Below are positions 34,889-44,513 of a stretch of DNA of 64,000 bases, in pieces. This stretch comes from Thermus sediminis (lineage in GTDB: Bacteria > Deinococcota > Deinococci > Deinococcales > Thermaceae), in the NCBI RefSeq assembly GCF_003426945.1, contig NZ_QURO01000004.1, positions 248,001 to 312,000 of the forward strand. The letters are read 5' to 3'. The position numbers and the translations under genes are program-made. How positions within the stretch are numbered: the first letter of the stretch is position 1; the number at the start of each line of letters is the position of its first letter. The notes beneath the pieces are model-generated. The model searched no databases and was not told where the DNA came from. It worked only from the letters and a program-made list of their open reading frames with translations.

Positions 34889-36292
34889 TCAGAACCCCAG
34901 GGGCACGGGCTCCAGGCTCACGCCCAAGAGGCGGCTACCCTTCAGCCTGGCCTCGAGGTCCTGAAGGAGCTCCCCCACAAGCTCCTTCAGGGGCTTGATC
35001 TGCCCTTTCTTGGGCACGTCCAACCCGTGGATGAGGAGGGAGGAGTTCCTGGCCTGCAGGACGCCCACCAGGCCCTGGAGCTTGTCCAAGCCCTTCCGGG
35101 AGAGGAGGGGGTCCTCAAGGGCCCGAAGGAGGGCAAGGAGATGCAAGAGGCCCAGCTTTCGGGGAAGCTCCACCTCCGCCTCCGGCTTTCGGGTAAGCTC
35201 CGCGAGGGCCTTCCGCAGCCGGGCCTCCTCCTCCGGGGTGAGGTCCGGCTCCTCGGCCCTCCGTCCGTAAAGGGAAAAGAGCCTCTCCTGGAGGAGGAGC
35301 TCCAGGGCGCGGTAGGCGTAGAGGGCCGCCAGAACCGGCCTCTCCTCCCTTTCCGAAAGGAGCCTTAGGGAGCGGGCCAGGCCATACACGCCCTCCCTCC
35401 TCCCCAGGTCCTGGGTCTCCAGGAAGTGGCTAACAGCCTCCAAAAGGTCCACCTGGCTTCGCAAGGAAGCTCGGTTTTGGTTGAGCGGGTGGTCCAGCCA
35501 GGCATTCTCAGAAAGGCGAACCAAAAGGCTCTTGCCCTTCTTTTGGGCCTCGGCGAAGTCCAGGGCGCGCCAGGCGGCGTACATCTCCACCAGCTCTTTG
35601 TAAAGACTCCAGTGCAGATTACCCGTCCCTCCGACCATCTCCCCGAAGTAGGCCGCCGCCCGGGGGAACTCCTCCTTTTGGTAAAACTCTTTGGCGAAGA
35701 GGGCATCCACCTCTCCCAAGGCCTCGTGGGGGTCCTTAAGGATAACGAGCTTCTCCGTCCCGGCTTTAGGACGCCTGAGCTCGGGGTCATAGTCCTCGTT
35801 GTCCACGTAGACCACCCGCACCTTGGGGTAAAAGCGCCGGAAGAAGAAGCCCACCGCCGCCAGGCCCGCGCTCATGGCCTTGGTGCCGCTCGTGAGGTCC
35901 AGGGCCAAGGACACATCCCCGTGCTCGTCCAAAAGCCGCTTCACCTCCCGGTAGATGGCGGTCACGTCGCTCTTGCCCACCTGCACGGCCTGGATGGCCC
36001 TACCCGTGTCTGCCCGTAGGCGCTCCAGATGCTGGGCGCTTTCCTTCGTGTGGAGCACGTAGACCCGCCCGGCCCCCGTGCCCAGGATGGCCAGGATGGT
36101 GGCCTCGGGGCTGGTACCCAGGGTGTGCACGGACACGGCGAAGGTCTTCCGGTCCGGGTAGACCTCGGGGGCCTCCCGCCACTTGGCCAGGAGGTGGGGC
36201 CAGACCATCTCCTGGTACAGGCCCTCGCGATCGCCGCCAGCGCGGACAGCCTGTTTGTAGGTTTCCCAGAGGGTTTGCAGGTCCTCAGGCAT
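34889..36292 (-). CDS. csm6: CARF-HEPN ribonuclease Csm6
   Basis: 467 residues. The N-terminal CARF domain has SVHTLGTSPEATILAILG and the conserved LDLTSGTKAM loop; the C-terminal HEPN domain has the catalytic R-x6-H as RNSSLLIH (about 411-418). From memory it closely resembles the Thermus thermophilus Csm6 TTHB152, including the C-terminal EPVPLGF. Csm6 is switched on by cyclic oligoadenylate made by Cas10 and then degrades RNA non-specifically. Overlaps csm5 by eight bases. All key motifs look intact. Confidence 0.92.
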   Translation of the reverse strand: MPEDLQTLWETYKQAVRAGGDREGLYQEMVWPHLLAKWREAPEVYPDRKTFAVSVHTLGTSPEATILAILGTGAGRVYVLHTKESAQHLERLRADTGRAIQAVQVGKSDVTAIYREVKRLLDEHGDVSLALDLTSGTKAMSAGLAAVGFFFRRFYPKVRVVYVDNEDYDPELRRPKAGTEKLVILKDPHEALGEVDALFAKEFYQKEEFPRAAAYFGEMVGGTGNLHWSLYKELVEMYAAWRALDFAEAQKKGKSLLVRLSENAWLDHPLNQNRASLRSQVDLLEAVSHFLETQDLGRREGVYGLARSLRLLSEREERPVLAALYAYRALELLLQERLFSLYGRRAEEPDLTPEEEARLRKALAELTRKPEAEVELPRKLGLLHLLALLRALEDPLLSRKGLDKLQGLVGVLQARNSSLLIHGLDVPKKGQIKPLKELVGELLQDLEARLKGSRLLGVSLEPVPLGF

Positions 36293-37412
36293 GGAACCTC
36301 CCCACCATCCAGCCTAACGGCAATCCATCCCGAGGGTTTTGGCTTCCCACGGTCTTCCTGGTCTTGGGCTCCTGGGCCTCAGGGTGGTCCTCGGGAAGGA
36401 GAAGGGCAAGCCTTAGGGAAAGGCGGCCCGAGCCAAAGCCCACCCTCAGGGGGAAGACCTCCGGGTCCTCCAGGCGAGAAAAGAGCTCCTCGTAGACCTT
36501 GAGAGCGTTTTTAAGCCCGTGGTCCTCGGCGAAGTCCCGCTCCCACTCCGCCACGCGCCCGTAGTATTCCCGCAGGGCCCTCACCAAGGCTTCTGGAGGG
36601 ATGGGCATGGACACCCCCCTGTGGCGGCTTAAGCCCCCGTGGTAGCGGAAGCCCAGGGTGAAGCGGCTCCCCTTGCGGAAGGTCTCCGCCAGGAGGACCA
36701 GGCCCGTGGTGTCCTTCTTTGGGTGGAATACCCCAATGCGGTTCAAGAAGGTCTCCTGGGGGGCGGAATCCGTGAGGCGCACCGCCCGGAAGGGGTCCCG
36801 GTAGAGGTCAGGCCTCCCATTCCCGGCGTATCCAAGCACCACGGCTTCAAAAGCTTGATTTTGCTCTTGATTTTTCTTGGGCTTCAGGGCCCGGGGAGGA
36901 TAGATGCGGACCTCCTCCTGAGCTCGCCTTGGCCGCAAACGCCAGGCTCCTCCGTCAAACTCCGCCACCTGGTCCCCTTCCACCAACACCTGGAAGAGCC
37001 AGGCGGTGCGCAGGGCCCCCTTGACGCTGGAACCCGGCAGGTACGGGCCTAAGGGGGAATAAGGAAGGGGCCGGTACTCCAAAAGGGCCTCTTCCGTAGC
37101 CTTCTGGATGGTATTCAAGAAGGCCGTGCTGGCGGGGAGGGTTCGGACCACGGCCTCCTGAGGGAGCTGACCCTCCTGGTAGAGGTAGCGCAGGACCTCC
37201 TGGGCCGCCTTGGGGCCTTGGGCCACCTTTTCCAGGTACTGGCGCCGCCTGGCCTCAGGCAGGGCGAGGAGAAGGGTGCCGGGGTCCAGCAGGTGGACCT
37301 CCTTCTTCTGGAAATCGGGTACGTAGGCGTAGGCGGGATAGGTCTCCCCCGTACCCACATGCACGGGGCTTAGGGCCTCGAGCTCCAAGCGAAAGGCTTC
37401 CAGAAAGCTCAT
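36285..37412 (-). CDS. csm5: Type III-A effector subunit Csm5
   Basis: 375 residues from the ATG at 37412, which overlaps the csm4 stop. RAMP-superfamily protein: LELEALSPVHVGTGETYPAYAYV at the start and YLPGSSVKGALRTAWLFQVL mid-N-terminal are typical, with a C-terminal RVGFGSGRLSL glycine-rich segment. Csm5 caps the crRNA 3' side of the complex and helps recruit maturation nucleases. Confidence 0.9.
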   Translation of the reverse strand: MSFLEAFRLELEALSPVHVGTGETYPAYAYVPDFQKKEVHLLDPGTLLLALPEARRRQYLEKVAQGPKAAQEVLRYLYQEGQLPQEAVVRTLPASTAFLNTIQKATEEALLEYRPLPYSPLGPYLPGSSVKGALRTAWLFQVLVEGDQVAEFDGGAWRLRPRRAQEEVRIYPPRALKPKKNQEQNQAFEAVVLGYAGNGRPDLYRDPFRAVRLTDSAPQETFLNRIGVFHPKKDTTGLVLLAETFRKGSRFTLGFRYHGGLSRHRGVSMPIPPEALVRALREYYGRVAEWERDFAEDHGLKNALKVYEELFSRLEDPEVFPLRVGFGSGRLSLRLALLLPEDHPEAQEPKTRKTVGSQNPRDGLPLGWMVGRFHA

Positions 37413-38283
37413 ACCCTCACCCCCAAGGGGAAAACCCCCAGGAACTCCCATACCCTGGCCCCTGCCTCAGGGGGCTCCTCGGGGGTGGTGTCCAGAAGGA
37501 GGTCCTTGGCCTCCCGGTACACGCTCCCCTCCCTGGTGCGGAAGTAGGGGCTCTTGAAGGGCCTGGCCCCCACGTACCCGCCACCCAGGCGGCCCCAGTG
37601 GGGCTCCAGCTCGTAGTAAAGGGCCCCCTCCAGGGGGCCAGGGGCCAAGGTGGCGTAGGCGTTGGCCCCTTGGGCCTCGGGGAGCTCCGCCCCAAAGGGG
37701 CCCTCCACCCTAAAACGCCCCAGGCCCACGCTGGCCCCTCCGCCAAAGCCCATCTCCCCCACAAAGGCGAGTGCGTCCCGCAGTTCAAAGGGGGGCTCCC
37801 CCATCATGTAGAGGGCGTAGGGGGTCCTGGGGTCGGGAAAGAGGAGCTCCTGGGTGAAGAGGATGCCCCTTCTGGCCGCCCCCGTGGCCCGCTCTATGCC
37901 CACCCGGCTCCGGCGGAGGCGCCGGGGCTCAGGCGGCGCCTTGGGGCCCTGCACCTCCGGGGATTCCAAAAGGGCCTCCTCCCCCTTCTCGGCTACCTTC
38001 TGAAAGGTTTCCAGGGTAATGAGCCTCAGGTTTTTCAAGGCCTTGCGGAGCACCGTGTCCTCCACCTGGACCGGGGGGACCTTGGGCCTGGGGAGCCAGC
38101 CCTCGGGGTACACGCTGGAAAGGCGGAAGGGGGGTCCTGGCGAAAGCGCTCCAAAAGGCCTTCCAGGGCCTCCCGCCCGTGGATGTAGCGGTACCACCAG
38201 AGGAGGTGGCCGAGAAGGGTGGGCGCCCGGGGAAGCTCCTTGAGGGGCCCTTGGAAATAGAGGCGGAAAAGGGTCGCCCGCAT
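37409..38283 (-). pseudogene. csm4: Type III-A effector subunit Csm4, interrupted by a one-base frameshift
   Basis: The N-terminus starts at the ATG at 38283 (MRATLFRLYFQGPLKELPRA, LLGHLLWWYRYIHGREALEG) in one frame, and the rest (FRLSSVYPEGWLPRPK onward, with GGGASVGLGRF and the C-terminal EFLGVFPLGV) lies in another. The switch occurs at the six-G run 38129-38134 (plus strand). One more base there restores ERFRQDPPFRLSSVYPEG and a protein of 291 residues, the normal Csm4 size. As written, translation would stop shortly after. It may be a sequencing slip, a phase-variable tract, recoding by slippage or a true mutation that would remove the 5'-tag-binding subunit. Confidence 0.85.
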
Positions 38284-38284
38284 G

Positions 38285-39016
38285 CTAGCCCTCGAGGGCC
38301 ACTTCCTCCAAAAGTAGCCTGTCCCTTAGGGGAAGGCCCTCCTGGGCCTCGAGGGGCTTTTCCGGGTGGAGGAAGTAGACCTGGCCGTACCCCCGGCTGA
38401 TATGCCCCCCCAGGCCGTCCATCTCCAGTAGCTCCAGGGCCCTCAGCAGGTACTTTCCGAAGTACTCCTCGTCCAGGTCTTCCAGGACGCGGTAGGCCAT
38501 CTCCACGCCGAAGCGGGCCCCCGCGGGTACCCTCTCCGTGGTGCGGGGGTTAGCATACCCGCCCAGGCGGGGGATGAAGACCTCCTGCTTGATCTCGGTG
38601 TAGAGGCCGCTCCGGGCCGTGGTGCGCTCCAGCTCCCGCTTGGAGTCCTCCAGAAGGTAGGCGTCCCGCACCAGGAGCCGGGTGGGGCCCCGTTCCCGGG
38701 CCACCCTCAAGGAGGCCTCGTCGTTCCCCGGGGCGAGGCCGAAGATGCGGGCCACGGGGTCCTTGGGGTCGGGGGAGGCGTAGACGTGGTTGTCCTTGGC
38801 CTTCAGGATGTAGTCCCCCCCCAGGGACCACTCCAGGAGGTAGCGGAGCTTCCCCTTGAGGCTGGAGCCCGGGATGTAGGGCTCGTCGGTGAGGGGGTTG
38901 CGGATCACCGGGTTATCCAGGTCCCCGATGGCCATCTGGTCGCGGCTCATGCCGATCCTGAGGCCCGTCTTAGCCAGGAGCACCGAGCGGATGCGGATCA
39001 CCTTCTTGAGCTTCAT
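38285..39016 (-). CDS. csm3: Type III-A effector subunit Csm3, target-RNA nuclease
   Basis: 243 residues, the backbone RAMP subunit that cuts target RNA at six-base steps. The active-site loop reads IGDLDNPVIRNP, with Asp32 and Asp34 as candidates for the catalytic aspartate. YIPGSSLKGKLRYLLEW and the C-terminal GLGGHISRGYGQV are also typical. A single base separates its stop from the csm4 ATG. Confidence 0.93.
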   Translation of the reverse strand: MKLKKVIRIRSVLLAKTGLRIGMSRDQMAIGDLDNPVIRNPLTDEPYIPGSSLKGKLRYLLEWSLGGDYILKAKDNHVYASPDPKDPVARIFGLAPGNDEASLRVARERGPTRLLVRDAYLLEDSKRELERTTARSGLYTEIKQEVFIPRLGGYANPRTTERVPAGARFGVEMAYRVLEDLDEEYFGKYLLRALELLEMDGLGGHISRGYGQVYFLHPEKPLEAQEGLPLRDRLLLEEVALEG

Positions 39017-39026
39017 CCCCGTCCTC

Positions 39027-39428
39027 CTACTTCCCCGAGGCGTAGAAATAGGCCAGCACCGCCTCCACGTACTTCATCATGGCCTCAAAGTCCTTGGGGC
39101 TCCGCTTGCCCGCCTCCAGGGCCTCCTCCATGAACTCCACGAACTCCTTGGCTTCCTTTAAGGGGCCCTTGGGTCGGGTGTTGTAGAAGAGCTTGGCCTT
39201 GAGGAGCTCCAGCTGGGGCACGAGGCGGGCGAAGGCCAAGGCCTCGTCCCCCTTGCGGTCCCTTTCAAAGCGGCTCTCCAGGGCCCGGAGCTCCGTGAAG
39301 TAATTGCGGAACTGGCTGGAGCTGAGCTTGCCCTTGGCGAGTCCCTCGGCCACCTCCCGCGCCCGCTCAAAAACCTTGGGGTCTAGAACCCCCCGCTCCT
39401 TGTCCTTGAAAAACTCCAACGCCGGCAT
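39027..39428 (-). CDS. csm2: Type III-A small subunit Csm2
   Basis: 133 residues, all-helical and highly charged, with GKLSSSQFRNYFTELRAL and PKDFEAMMKYVEAVLAYFYA as typical Csm2 segments. It lines the target-RNA channel of the effector. Placed between cas10 and csm3, directly abutting cas10. Confidence 0.9.
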   Translation of the reverse strand: MPALEFFKDKERGVLDPKVFERAREVAEGLAKGKLSSSQFRNYFTELRALESRFERDRKGDEALAFARLVPQLELLKAKLFYNTRPKGPLKEAKEFVEFMEEALEAGKRSPKDFEAMMKYVEAVLAYFYASGK

Positions 39429-41843
39429 TCACGCCTCCCTTTCCAAATAGAGTCCCCACTGGACCCAGACCGGCAGGTGGAGCCAGACGGGGTCCATATG
39501 GTCCAAAAGCCTTAGGTACCGCTTCCACGCTCCCTCGTCCCGCTCCCTGACCCGCCTCAGGGCGTAGGCCAGGAGGGGCTTGTAGCGCATCCTCTCCCCC
39601 TCGTCCATGTTCTGCCCCCACAACCGCCGCCATAGGGCCAGCCACCGGTAGGCCTGGGCCTGGGAGACCCTCCCCTCCCGAAGGTCGCGGGAAAGGTCTT
39701 CGGCCCGGGCCCTAAGCCCGGGAAGCTCCCGCCAGGGCACCGCCTGGCCGAAGAGGAAGAGCCTTCCCCGCCCCGCCTCCTTGGCGGCCTTCTCCGCCCG
39801 GGTGAGGAGGCGGGAAAGCTCGGGGATGGGCAGGCTGGGCCCCGCCAGGACAAACCCCCCGGAGAGGGTCAGGGCCTCGTGCTGGGTGAAGAGACCGTAG
39901 AGCCGTTCCAGGTCCAGGGCGAAGTCCAAGAGGACGTTCCAAGGGCCTAGGAGGAAGAGGTCGTCCCCCCCGGAGTAGACGCTGTAGATGAGGGGGTAGC
40001 CCTCCCCTTTCCGCCTGGCCTCGAGGGCATCCCACCCCAGGCGCTGGGCGTAGAGGCCCGGGTTTTGGATGAGGGTGAGGACCTCGGTGGCGAAGAAGAC
40101 CTCCAGGGTGCGGGAGAGGGCAGCGATGCGGCTTGGGCTGGCTAGGTCCCGCCCCTCCCTGCGGAACCCGGTGGCGAAGGCCTCCCCCATCCGGTCGGCG
40201 TCCAGCATGAGGGCCCCCAGGTAGGGGGCGCCTTGGGAAAGGGCCGCCAGCTCCCCAAAGGTGAGGACCCGGTCCTCCCCTCCTTCCTCCTCCTCCAAAA
40301 GCCCCTCCTCCCGGGCCCAGGCGGTGTATTCCTCCAGGGACATCCCCTTGACCCTTAGGGCGTGGGCCACCCGGGGGAGGTGGCCCAGGAGGGGCTTCAC
40401 CTCGGAGGGGGTGGGCCGGGGAGAGAAGTCCAGGTCCGCCCGGAAGGCGTGGAGGGCCCCAGGCCCCTCCTCCAGGGCCACCTTTAGGCCGGGAAAGGCG
40501 AAGAAGGGCCTTGGGGCCTCCCTGGAATGGAACCCCACCCGGTCCCGCTTGGGGAGAAGCCCCCCCACCTCCTTTTCCCGCTGGCAGTCCCCGCAGAGGC
40601 TTCCGGGCTCGTCCCGGAGGGCGGGCCGGAGGCCGCAGGCGGCGCAGGGCCTTAGGGCCTTTCTCACCGCCTCCTGGGTGCTTTGGAGCACGGTGAAGGG
40701 CCTAAGCTTGGCCCGGGCCAGCTCCCCGTGAACCCGCCCGAGGAGGGCACCGAAATCCGCGAAGTCCGCGCCCCGGAAGGCGAGGTGGGCCAGGTGGGGC
40801 ACCAGGCTTCCTCCCCGTTCCAAGGCCCACCGCTCCCAGGCCTCCTGGGCCTCCGCCAGGGCCCTCGAGGCCTCTTGGGTGTTGGGCAGAAGGAGGTAGA
40901 ACTTGCCCCCCGCCCCCATGATGCGGTTCAGGGGGGTCAGGCCGAGCCGCCGGAGGATCCCCAAGGCCATGGTCTCGGCCGCCAGGCTCACCTCCAGGCT
41001 CCTGGCCCTGAGCCGCTTGGCGATCCCCCCCACCCCCGTCTCCGCCCCGGAGATGCGGTAGATGTGCCCCTGGATGCCCCCCAGGTCCCCCACCACCAGC
41101 AAAAACTTCTCCCCATCCCGCCGCAGGTCCTCCACGGAGGGGTTCCCCCCGTGGTAGAGCCAGAGGGCGTGGGCGATGGCGGCGGTGAGGCGCAGGTGGT
41201 CGTAGAGGCTCACGTCCGGTTCGGACTGGGTGTCGGCGGGGACCAGGGAGAGGACCTCCTGGAAGGCCAGGGCCAAGTTGGCGAGGAGAGCCTCCTTGCC
41301 CAGGGAGAGGTGGGCCATGGCCCGCAAGCGCTCCTCCAGCCTCTCCACAAGCCGCCTGTAGGTGTCCTTGCTCACCTGGGGGGAGGCGGACGGGTAGAGG
41401 GCCCCAGGGGCGAGGCCCACCCGGCCCTCGTCCACCGGAAGGTACCCCCCTCCCCTTCCCTCCTTCCCCTGGAGGCGGAGCTGGCTGAAGGGGGGCCTCA
41501 GGGGGACCTCCGGAGGGCTTCCCCCTTCCCCACCCTCCTCCCGCTCCTTGGAGGCGTAGGTGTCCGCCAAGGCCACGCACCAGGCCTCGGGGGTCTGGGG
41601 CTGGTACTGGGGCCGGTCCCGCCAGCCCTCGTGGTGGCGGCTTGCGGTCTGGGCGAGGCCCTCGAGGTCCAAGCCCGCTCCTTGGAACAAGGCGGCGTGC
41701 CTGCGCACGAAGTCGGCGGTGTAGGCGGTGTGGGTGCGGTCCGGCATCCCCTCGTCCCACTCCCCCCAACGGGCCCGGGAGTAGAGCTTGCCCACGTCGT
41801 GAAGGAGACCCGCCAGGGCTAGGTCCAGCCCATCCCGGTTCAT
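39429..41843 (-). CDS. cas10: Type III-A signature protein Cas10/Csm1
   Basis: 804 residues from the ATG at 41843. Domains in order: HD nuclease ([11 protein letters not shown] at 12-22, SRHHEGW later), first palm domain, zinc-ribbon-like cysteines ([22 protein letters not shown]), second palm with the cyclase motif [10 protein letters not shown] (GGDD near residue 625), and a helical C-terminus. Both HD and GGDD are intact, so single-strand DNA cleavage and cyclic oligoadenylate synthesis are both predicted. A TATACT -10 lies nine bases upstream of the ATG and a candidate CRP site further up. Longer in-frame starts (41936) would run through that promoter. Confidence 0.94.
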   Translation of the reverse strand: MNRDGLDLALAGLLHDVGKLYSRARWGEWDEGMPDRTHTAYTADFVRRHAALFQGAGLDLEGLAQTASRHHEGWRDRPQYQPQTPEAWCVALADTYASKEREEGGEGGSPPEVPLRPPFSQLRLQGKEGRGGGYLPVDEGRVGLAPGALYPSASPQVSKDTYRRLVERLEERLRAMAHLSLGKEALLANLALAFQEVLSLVPADTQSEPDVSLYDHLRLTAAIAHALWLYHGGNPSVEDLRRDGEKFLLVVGDLGGIQGHIYRISGAETGVGGIAKRLRARSLEVSLAAETMALGILRRLGLTPLNRIMGAGGKFYLLLPNTQEASRALAEAQEAWERWALERGGSLVPHLAHLAFRGADFADFGALLGRVHGELARAKLRPFTVLQSTQEAVRKALRPCAACGLRPALRDEPGSLCGDCQREKEVGGLLPKRDRVGFHSREAPRPFFAFPGLKVALEEGPGALHAFRADLDFSPRPTPSEVKPLLGHLPRVAHALRVKGMSLEEYTAWAREEGLLEEEEGGEDRVLTFGELAALSQGAPYLGALMLDADRMGEAFATGFRREGRDLASPSRIAALSRTLEVFFATEVLTLIQNPGLYAQRLGWDALEARRKGEGYPLIYSVYSGGDDLFLLGPWNVLLDFALDLERLYGLFTQHEALTLSGGFVLAGPSLPIPELSRLLTRAEKAAKEAGRGRLFLFGQAVPWRELPGLRARAEDLSRDLREGRVSQAQAYRWLALWRRLWGQNMDEGERMRYKPLLAYALRRVRERDEGAWKRYLRLLDHMDPVWLHLPVWVQWGLYLEREA

Positions 41844-41852
41844 GCCGTCCAG

Positions 41853-41906
41853 AGTATACCCATCCTTCCGCCCCCCATGTGACATTTGCACATGCCGCAG
41901 TATACA
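41853..41906. promoter_or_regulatory. Divergent cas10/cas1 promoters
   Basis: Minus strand: TATACT at 41858-41853, nine bases from the cas10 ATG. Plus strand: TATACA at 41901-41906, six bases from the cas1 ATG. Neither has a clear TTGACA-like -35; the space between is taken by a CRP-type site, as expected for activator-dependent promoters. Both messages would have almost no leader. Confidence 0.6.
41875..41894. promoter_or_regulatory. Candidate CRP (cAMP receptor protein) binding site
   Basis: Plus strand TGTGACATTTGCACAT is a near-symmetrical CRP-like site. On the minus strand the 20 bases, ending in TCACATGG, fit at every defined position the Thermus thermophilus CRP consensus as I remember it (YNNGKKCMNWNNTCACANSS). 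CRP is known to activate CRISPR-associated genes in T. thermophilus. The centre lies about 26 bases from the cas10 -10 and about 16 from the cas1 -10. Confidence 0.65.
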
Positions 41907-41912
41907 TGGGCC

Positions 41913-42860
41913 ATGACCCTGCACCTCACCCACCAAGGGGCCACCCTGCGGCTTAGGGCGGGCCGCCTCCTCCTGGAAAAGGACGGAACCACCCTAGGGG
42001 ACTTCCCCGTCCGCCAGGTGCGCCAGGTGGCCCTTTGGGGCCACGTGCGCCTCTCCACCCCCGCCCTCACCTTCCTCCTGCGCCAGGGGGTCCCCGTCCT
42101 CTACCTCTCCCAGGAGGGCCTCCTCTATGGCGTGGCCGGGCCCTCCGCCGACCCCGACCCCACCCACCTCCGGGCCCAGCTTAGCGCCCCTTCCCTTCCC
42201 CTGGCCCGGGCCTTCGTAACGGGGAAACTCCGCTCCGCCCACGCCCTCCTCTCCCGCTATGGGCTTGCCCAGGCGGTGGCGGTGAAGGAAGCCCTGGCCC
42301 AGGTGGAAAGGGCCCGGACCCTGGAAGCCCTGCGGGGGACAGAGGGCCTGGGAAGCCGGGCCTACTTCGCCGGGCTGACGGAGCTTTTGGGCCCCCACGG
42401 CTTCTCCGGCCGAACCCGGAGGCCCCCCAAGGACCCCGTGAACGCCGCCCTCTCCTATGGCTACACCCTCCTGTTGGGGCGCGTTTTGGTAGCGGTGCGC
42501 CTGGCTGGGCTCCATCCGGAGGTGGGCTTCCTCCACGCCGAGGGGCGGAGGAACCCCGCCCTGGCCCTGGACCTCATGGAGGAGTTCCGCGTGCCCGTGG
42601 TGGACCAGGTGGTCCTCGCCGCCTTCCGCCGGGACCAGCTCACCCCCGCCCACGCCGAGCCCCGGCAGGGGGGCGTGTACCTGAACGAGGAGGGCAAGAA
42701 GCGCCTCATCGCCCTAGTGGAGGCCCGGCTCGCCGAGGAGGCCACCCACCCTCTGGGCTTCCGCAAGACCTACGGGGAGCTCATAGAGCTCCAGGCCCAC
42801 CGCCTGAAGGCGGCCCTCCTGGGGCGGAGGCCGTACACCCCCTTCTACCTCTGGCGGTAG
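41913..42860 (+). CDS. cas1: CRISPR integrase Cas1
   Basis: 315 residues from the ATG at 41913; an earlier in-frame ATG at 41886 lies upstream of the -10. Metal ligands are intact: Glu144 ([12 protein letters not shown]), His208 ([12 protein letters not shown]) and Asp220/Glu223 (ALDLMEEFR). The [13 protein letters not shown] segment is also typical. Cas1 with Cas2 inserts new spacers. Cas2 is not adjacent but lies beyond the array, 1.65 kb downstream. A hairpin terminator follows. Confidence 0.94.
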   Translation: MTLHLTHQGATLRLRAGRLLLEKDGTTLGDFPVRQVRQVALWGHVRLSTPALTFLLRQGVPVLYLSQEGLLYGVAGPSADPDPTHLRAQLSAPSLPLARAFVTGKLRSAHALLSRYGLAQAVAVKEALAQVERARTLEALRGTEGLGSRAYFAGLTELLGPHGFSGRTRRPPKDPVNAALSYGYTLLLGRVLVAVRLAGLHPEVGFLHAEGRRNPALALDLMEEFRVPVVDQVVLAAFRRDQLTPAHAEPRQGGVYLNEEGKKRLIALVEARLAEEATHPLGFRKTYGELIELQAHRLKAALLGRRPYTPFYLWR

Positions 42861-42901
42861 CGGGGCCTTTACTACACTTATCAGCAAAATTGCGATGCAA
42901 A

Positions 42902-42952
42902 CGGCCTTCTTCGCGCTTTGAAAAACGAAGACCCTTTGGCAGGCCGCTTTTT
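42902..42952 (+). terminator. Probable cas1 terminator
   Basis: Outer stem CGGCCT (42902-42907) / AGGCCG (42941-42946), inner stem TCTTCG (42908-42913) / CGAAGA (42926-42931), followed by CTTTTTC. A bulged hairpin ending in a short T run, 42 bases after cas1. Confidence 0.45.
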
Positions 42953-43223
42953 CACCTACTTTTTGACCCCGTCTAAGGTTGCTATGTGTGCTATACTTTT
43001 CCTAACCCGGACCTCCGGGTGGGGACCTTGAAAGCCAGTTCTTCCCTTGGGGATGGGCAATATGCGTTTTCATCTTCTCATCGGCCCTTTCTCCTGTGTG
43101 ATTTCATGGGCACAAACCCCCAAAAACCCCCGTTATTCGCCTTATGCATATTCCAAACTTCATCTTTCTCATAAACCCCCCCTCCGGCGGCCCCGTCCAG
43201 GACGGGATTCTTAGAGGGGTAGA
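42953..43223 (+). other. CRISPR leader
   Basis: About 270 bases of unusually A/T-rich DNA with no convincing ORF, between cas1 and the first repeat. It holds an extended -10 (TGTGC-TATACT, hexamer 42992-42997) and a small hairpin CCCGGACCTCCGGG. Leader assignment rests on position, composition and array polarity: intact repeats are at this end and degenerate ones at the other. The array promoter proper was not fixed. Confidence 0.6.
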
Positions 43224-44457
43224 GTTGCAGAACCTTTAGCCCCGTAAGGGGATTGCAACCAAGATCCAGGTTCAGTTGCTCAAGGCCTTCTTGCATGAAG
43301 GTTGCAGAACCTTTAGCCCCGTAAGGGGATTGCAACTCATAGATGCGGTAAACTACCGCGTCGTCTTCCTTATCGGTTGCAGAACCTTTAGCCCCGTAAG
43401 GGGATTGCAACTTTTGTATTCGTCCAAGGCCTCCATGGCCCACCACGGGTTGCAGAACCTTTAGCCCCGTAAGGGGATTGCAACTTGGCGAGTAGACCGA
43501 AGTCCCTATCCTGCAGGGCCTTTTGTTGCAGAACCTTTAGCCCCGTAAGGGGATTGCAACCCAGTTTTTTCAGGACCTCGGAGTCGTTGCGGAGCATGTA
43601 GTGTTGCAGAACCTTTAGCCCCGTAAGGGGATTGCAACTGTTTTACTTCGCCAACGATACCCTGCGGTTTTGGGTGGGTTGCAGAACCTTTAGCCCCGTA
43701 AGGGGATTGCAACAGGTCACGGTTACCCGGTTGAAGGGGATCTCCACCCCAGTTGCAGAACCTTTAGCCCCGTAAGGGGATTGCAACTCCCATCCCACTT
43801 CCACGCTACCTTTGACGAGGGGGTCTCCTGTTGCAGAACCTTTAGCCCCGTAAGGGGATTGCAACTGATTGCGGTGGGCGACCCCAGGCAACAGATCTAC
43901 GCGTTGCAGAACCTTTAGCCCCGTAAGGGGATTGCAACCCACCACCGGCCTTTGGCCGGCGGGGAGGACGCCCCCCGTGTTGCAGAACCTTTAGCCCCGT
44001 AAGGGGATTGCAACCCATTCTTCCTTGAGGAGGAGAGGGTGGATCACACCTCGTTGCAGAACCTTTAGCCCCGTAAGGGGATTGCAACAGGACGTGCGGG
44101 CGGAGCTCCTCATGGAGGGCCAAGGGTTGCAGAACCTTTAGCCCCGTAAGGGGATTGCAACCCTTCCCGCAACTCCACCCACTCCTTGGCGGACTCGTGT
44201 TGCAGAACCTTTAGCCCCGTAAGGGGATTGCGACATCACTATCTGGGCCAGGATGTGGGAGACGTTGGGGAGAGTTGCAGAACCTTTAGCCCCGTAAGGG
44301 GATTGCGACTCGAAGTGGTCCCCCCGGCCCTTGCTCACCGTCACCAGTTGCAGAACCTTTAGCCCCGTAAGGGGATTGCAACCTGAGGTCAAGCGGGGCC
44401 AGAGGAGATTCGGGGCCAGATGTTGCAGAACCTTTAGCCCCGTAAGGGGATAGATAC
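43224..44457 (+). CRISPR. CRISPR array, 17 repeats and 16 spacers, type III repeat
   Basis: The 36-base repeat starts GTTGCAGAACCTTTAGC and ends CCCCGTAAGGGGATTGCAAC, with the palindrome CCCC-GTAA-GGGG and the ATTGCAAC 3' end that becomes the crRNA 5' tag. Repeats begin at 43224, 43301, 43376, 43449, 43525, 43603, 43678, 43752, 43830, 43903, 43979, 44053, 44126, 44199, 44274, 44347 and 44422. Spacers are 37-42 bases. Repeats 14 and 15 end in GCGAC; repeat 17 matches for 30 bases and then diverges (GGGGATAGATAC), marking the old, leader-distal end. Transcription is therefore left to right. All spacers differ; no source could be identified without a search. Confidence 0.98.
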
Positions 44458-44513
44458 ACGCGAACACTGACGCTTGCATCCCAGGAGTCAGGGCCTTGGG
44501 GTAAAATGCCCCT

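Noticed and set aside
43944-43966. Hairpin CCGGCC-TTT-GGCCGG inside the array
   Set aside because: It lies wholly inside one spacer, so it reflects the source of that spacer rather than an array terminator or regulatory element.
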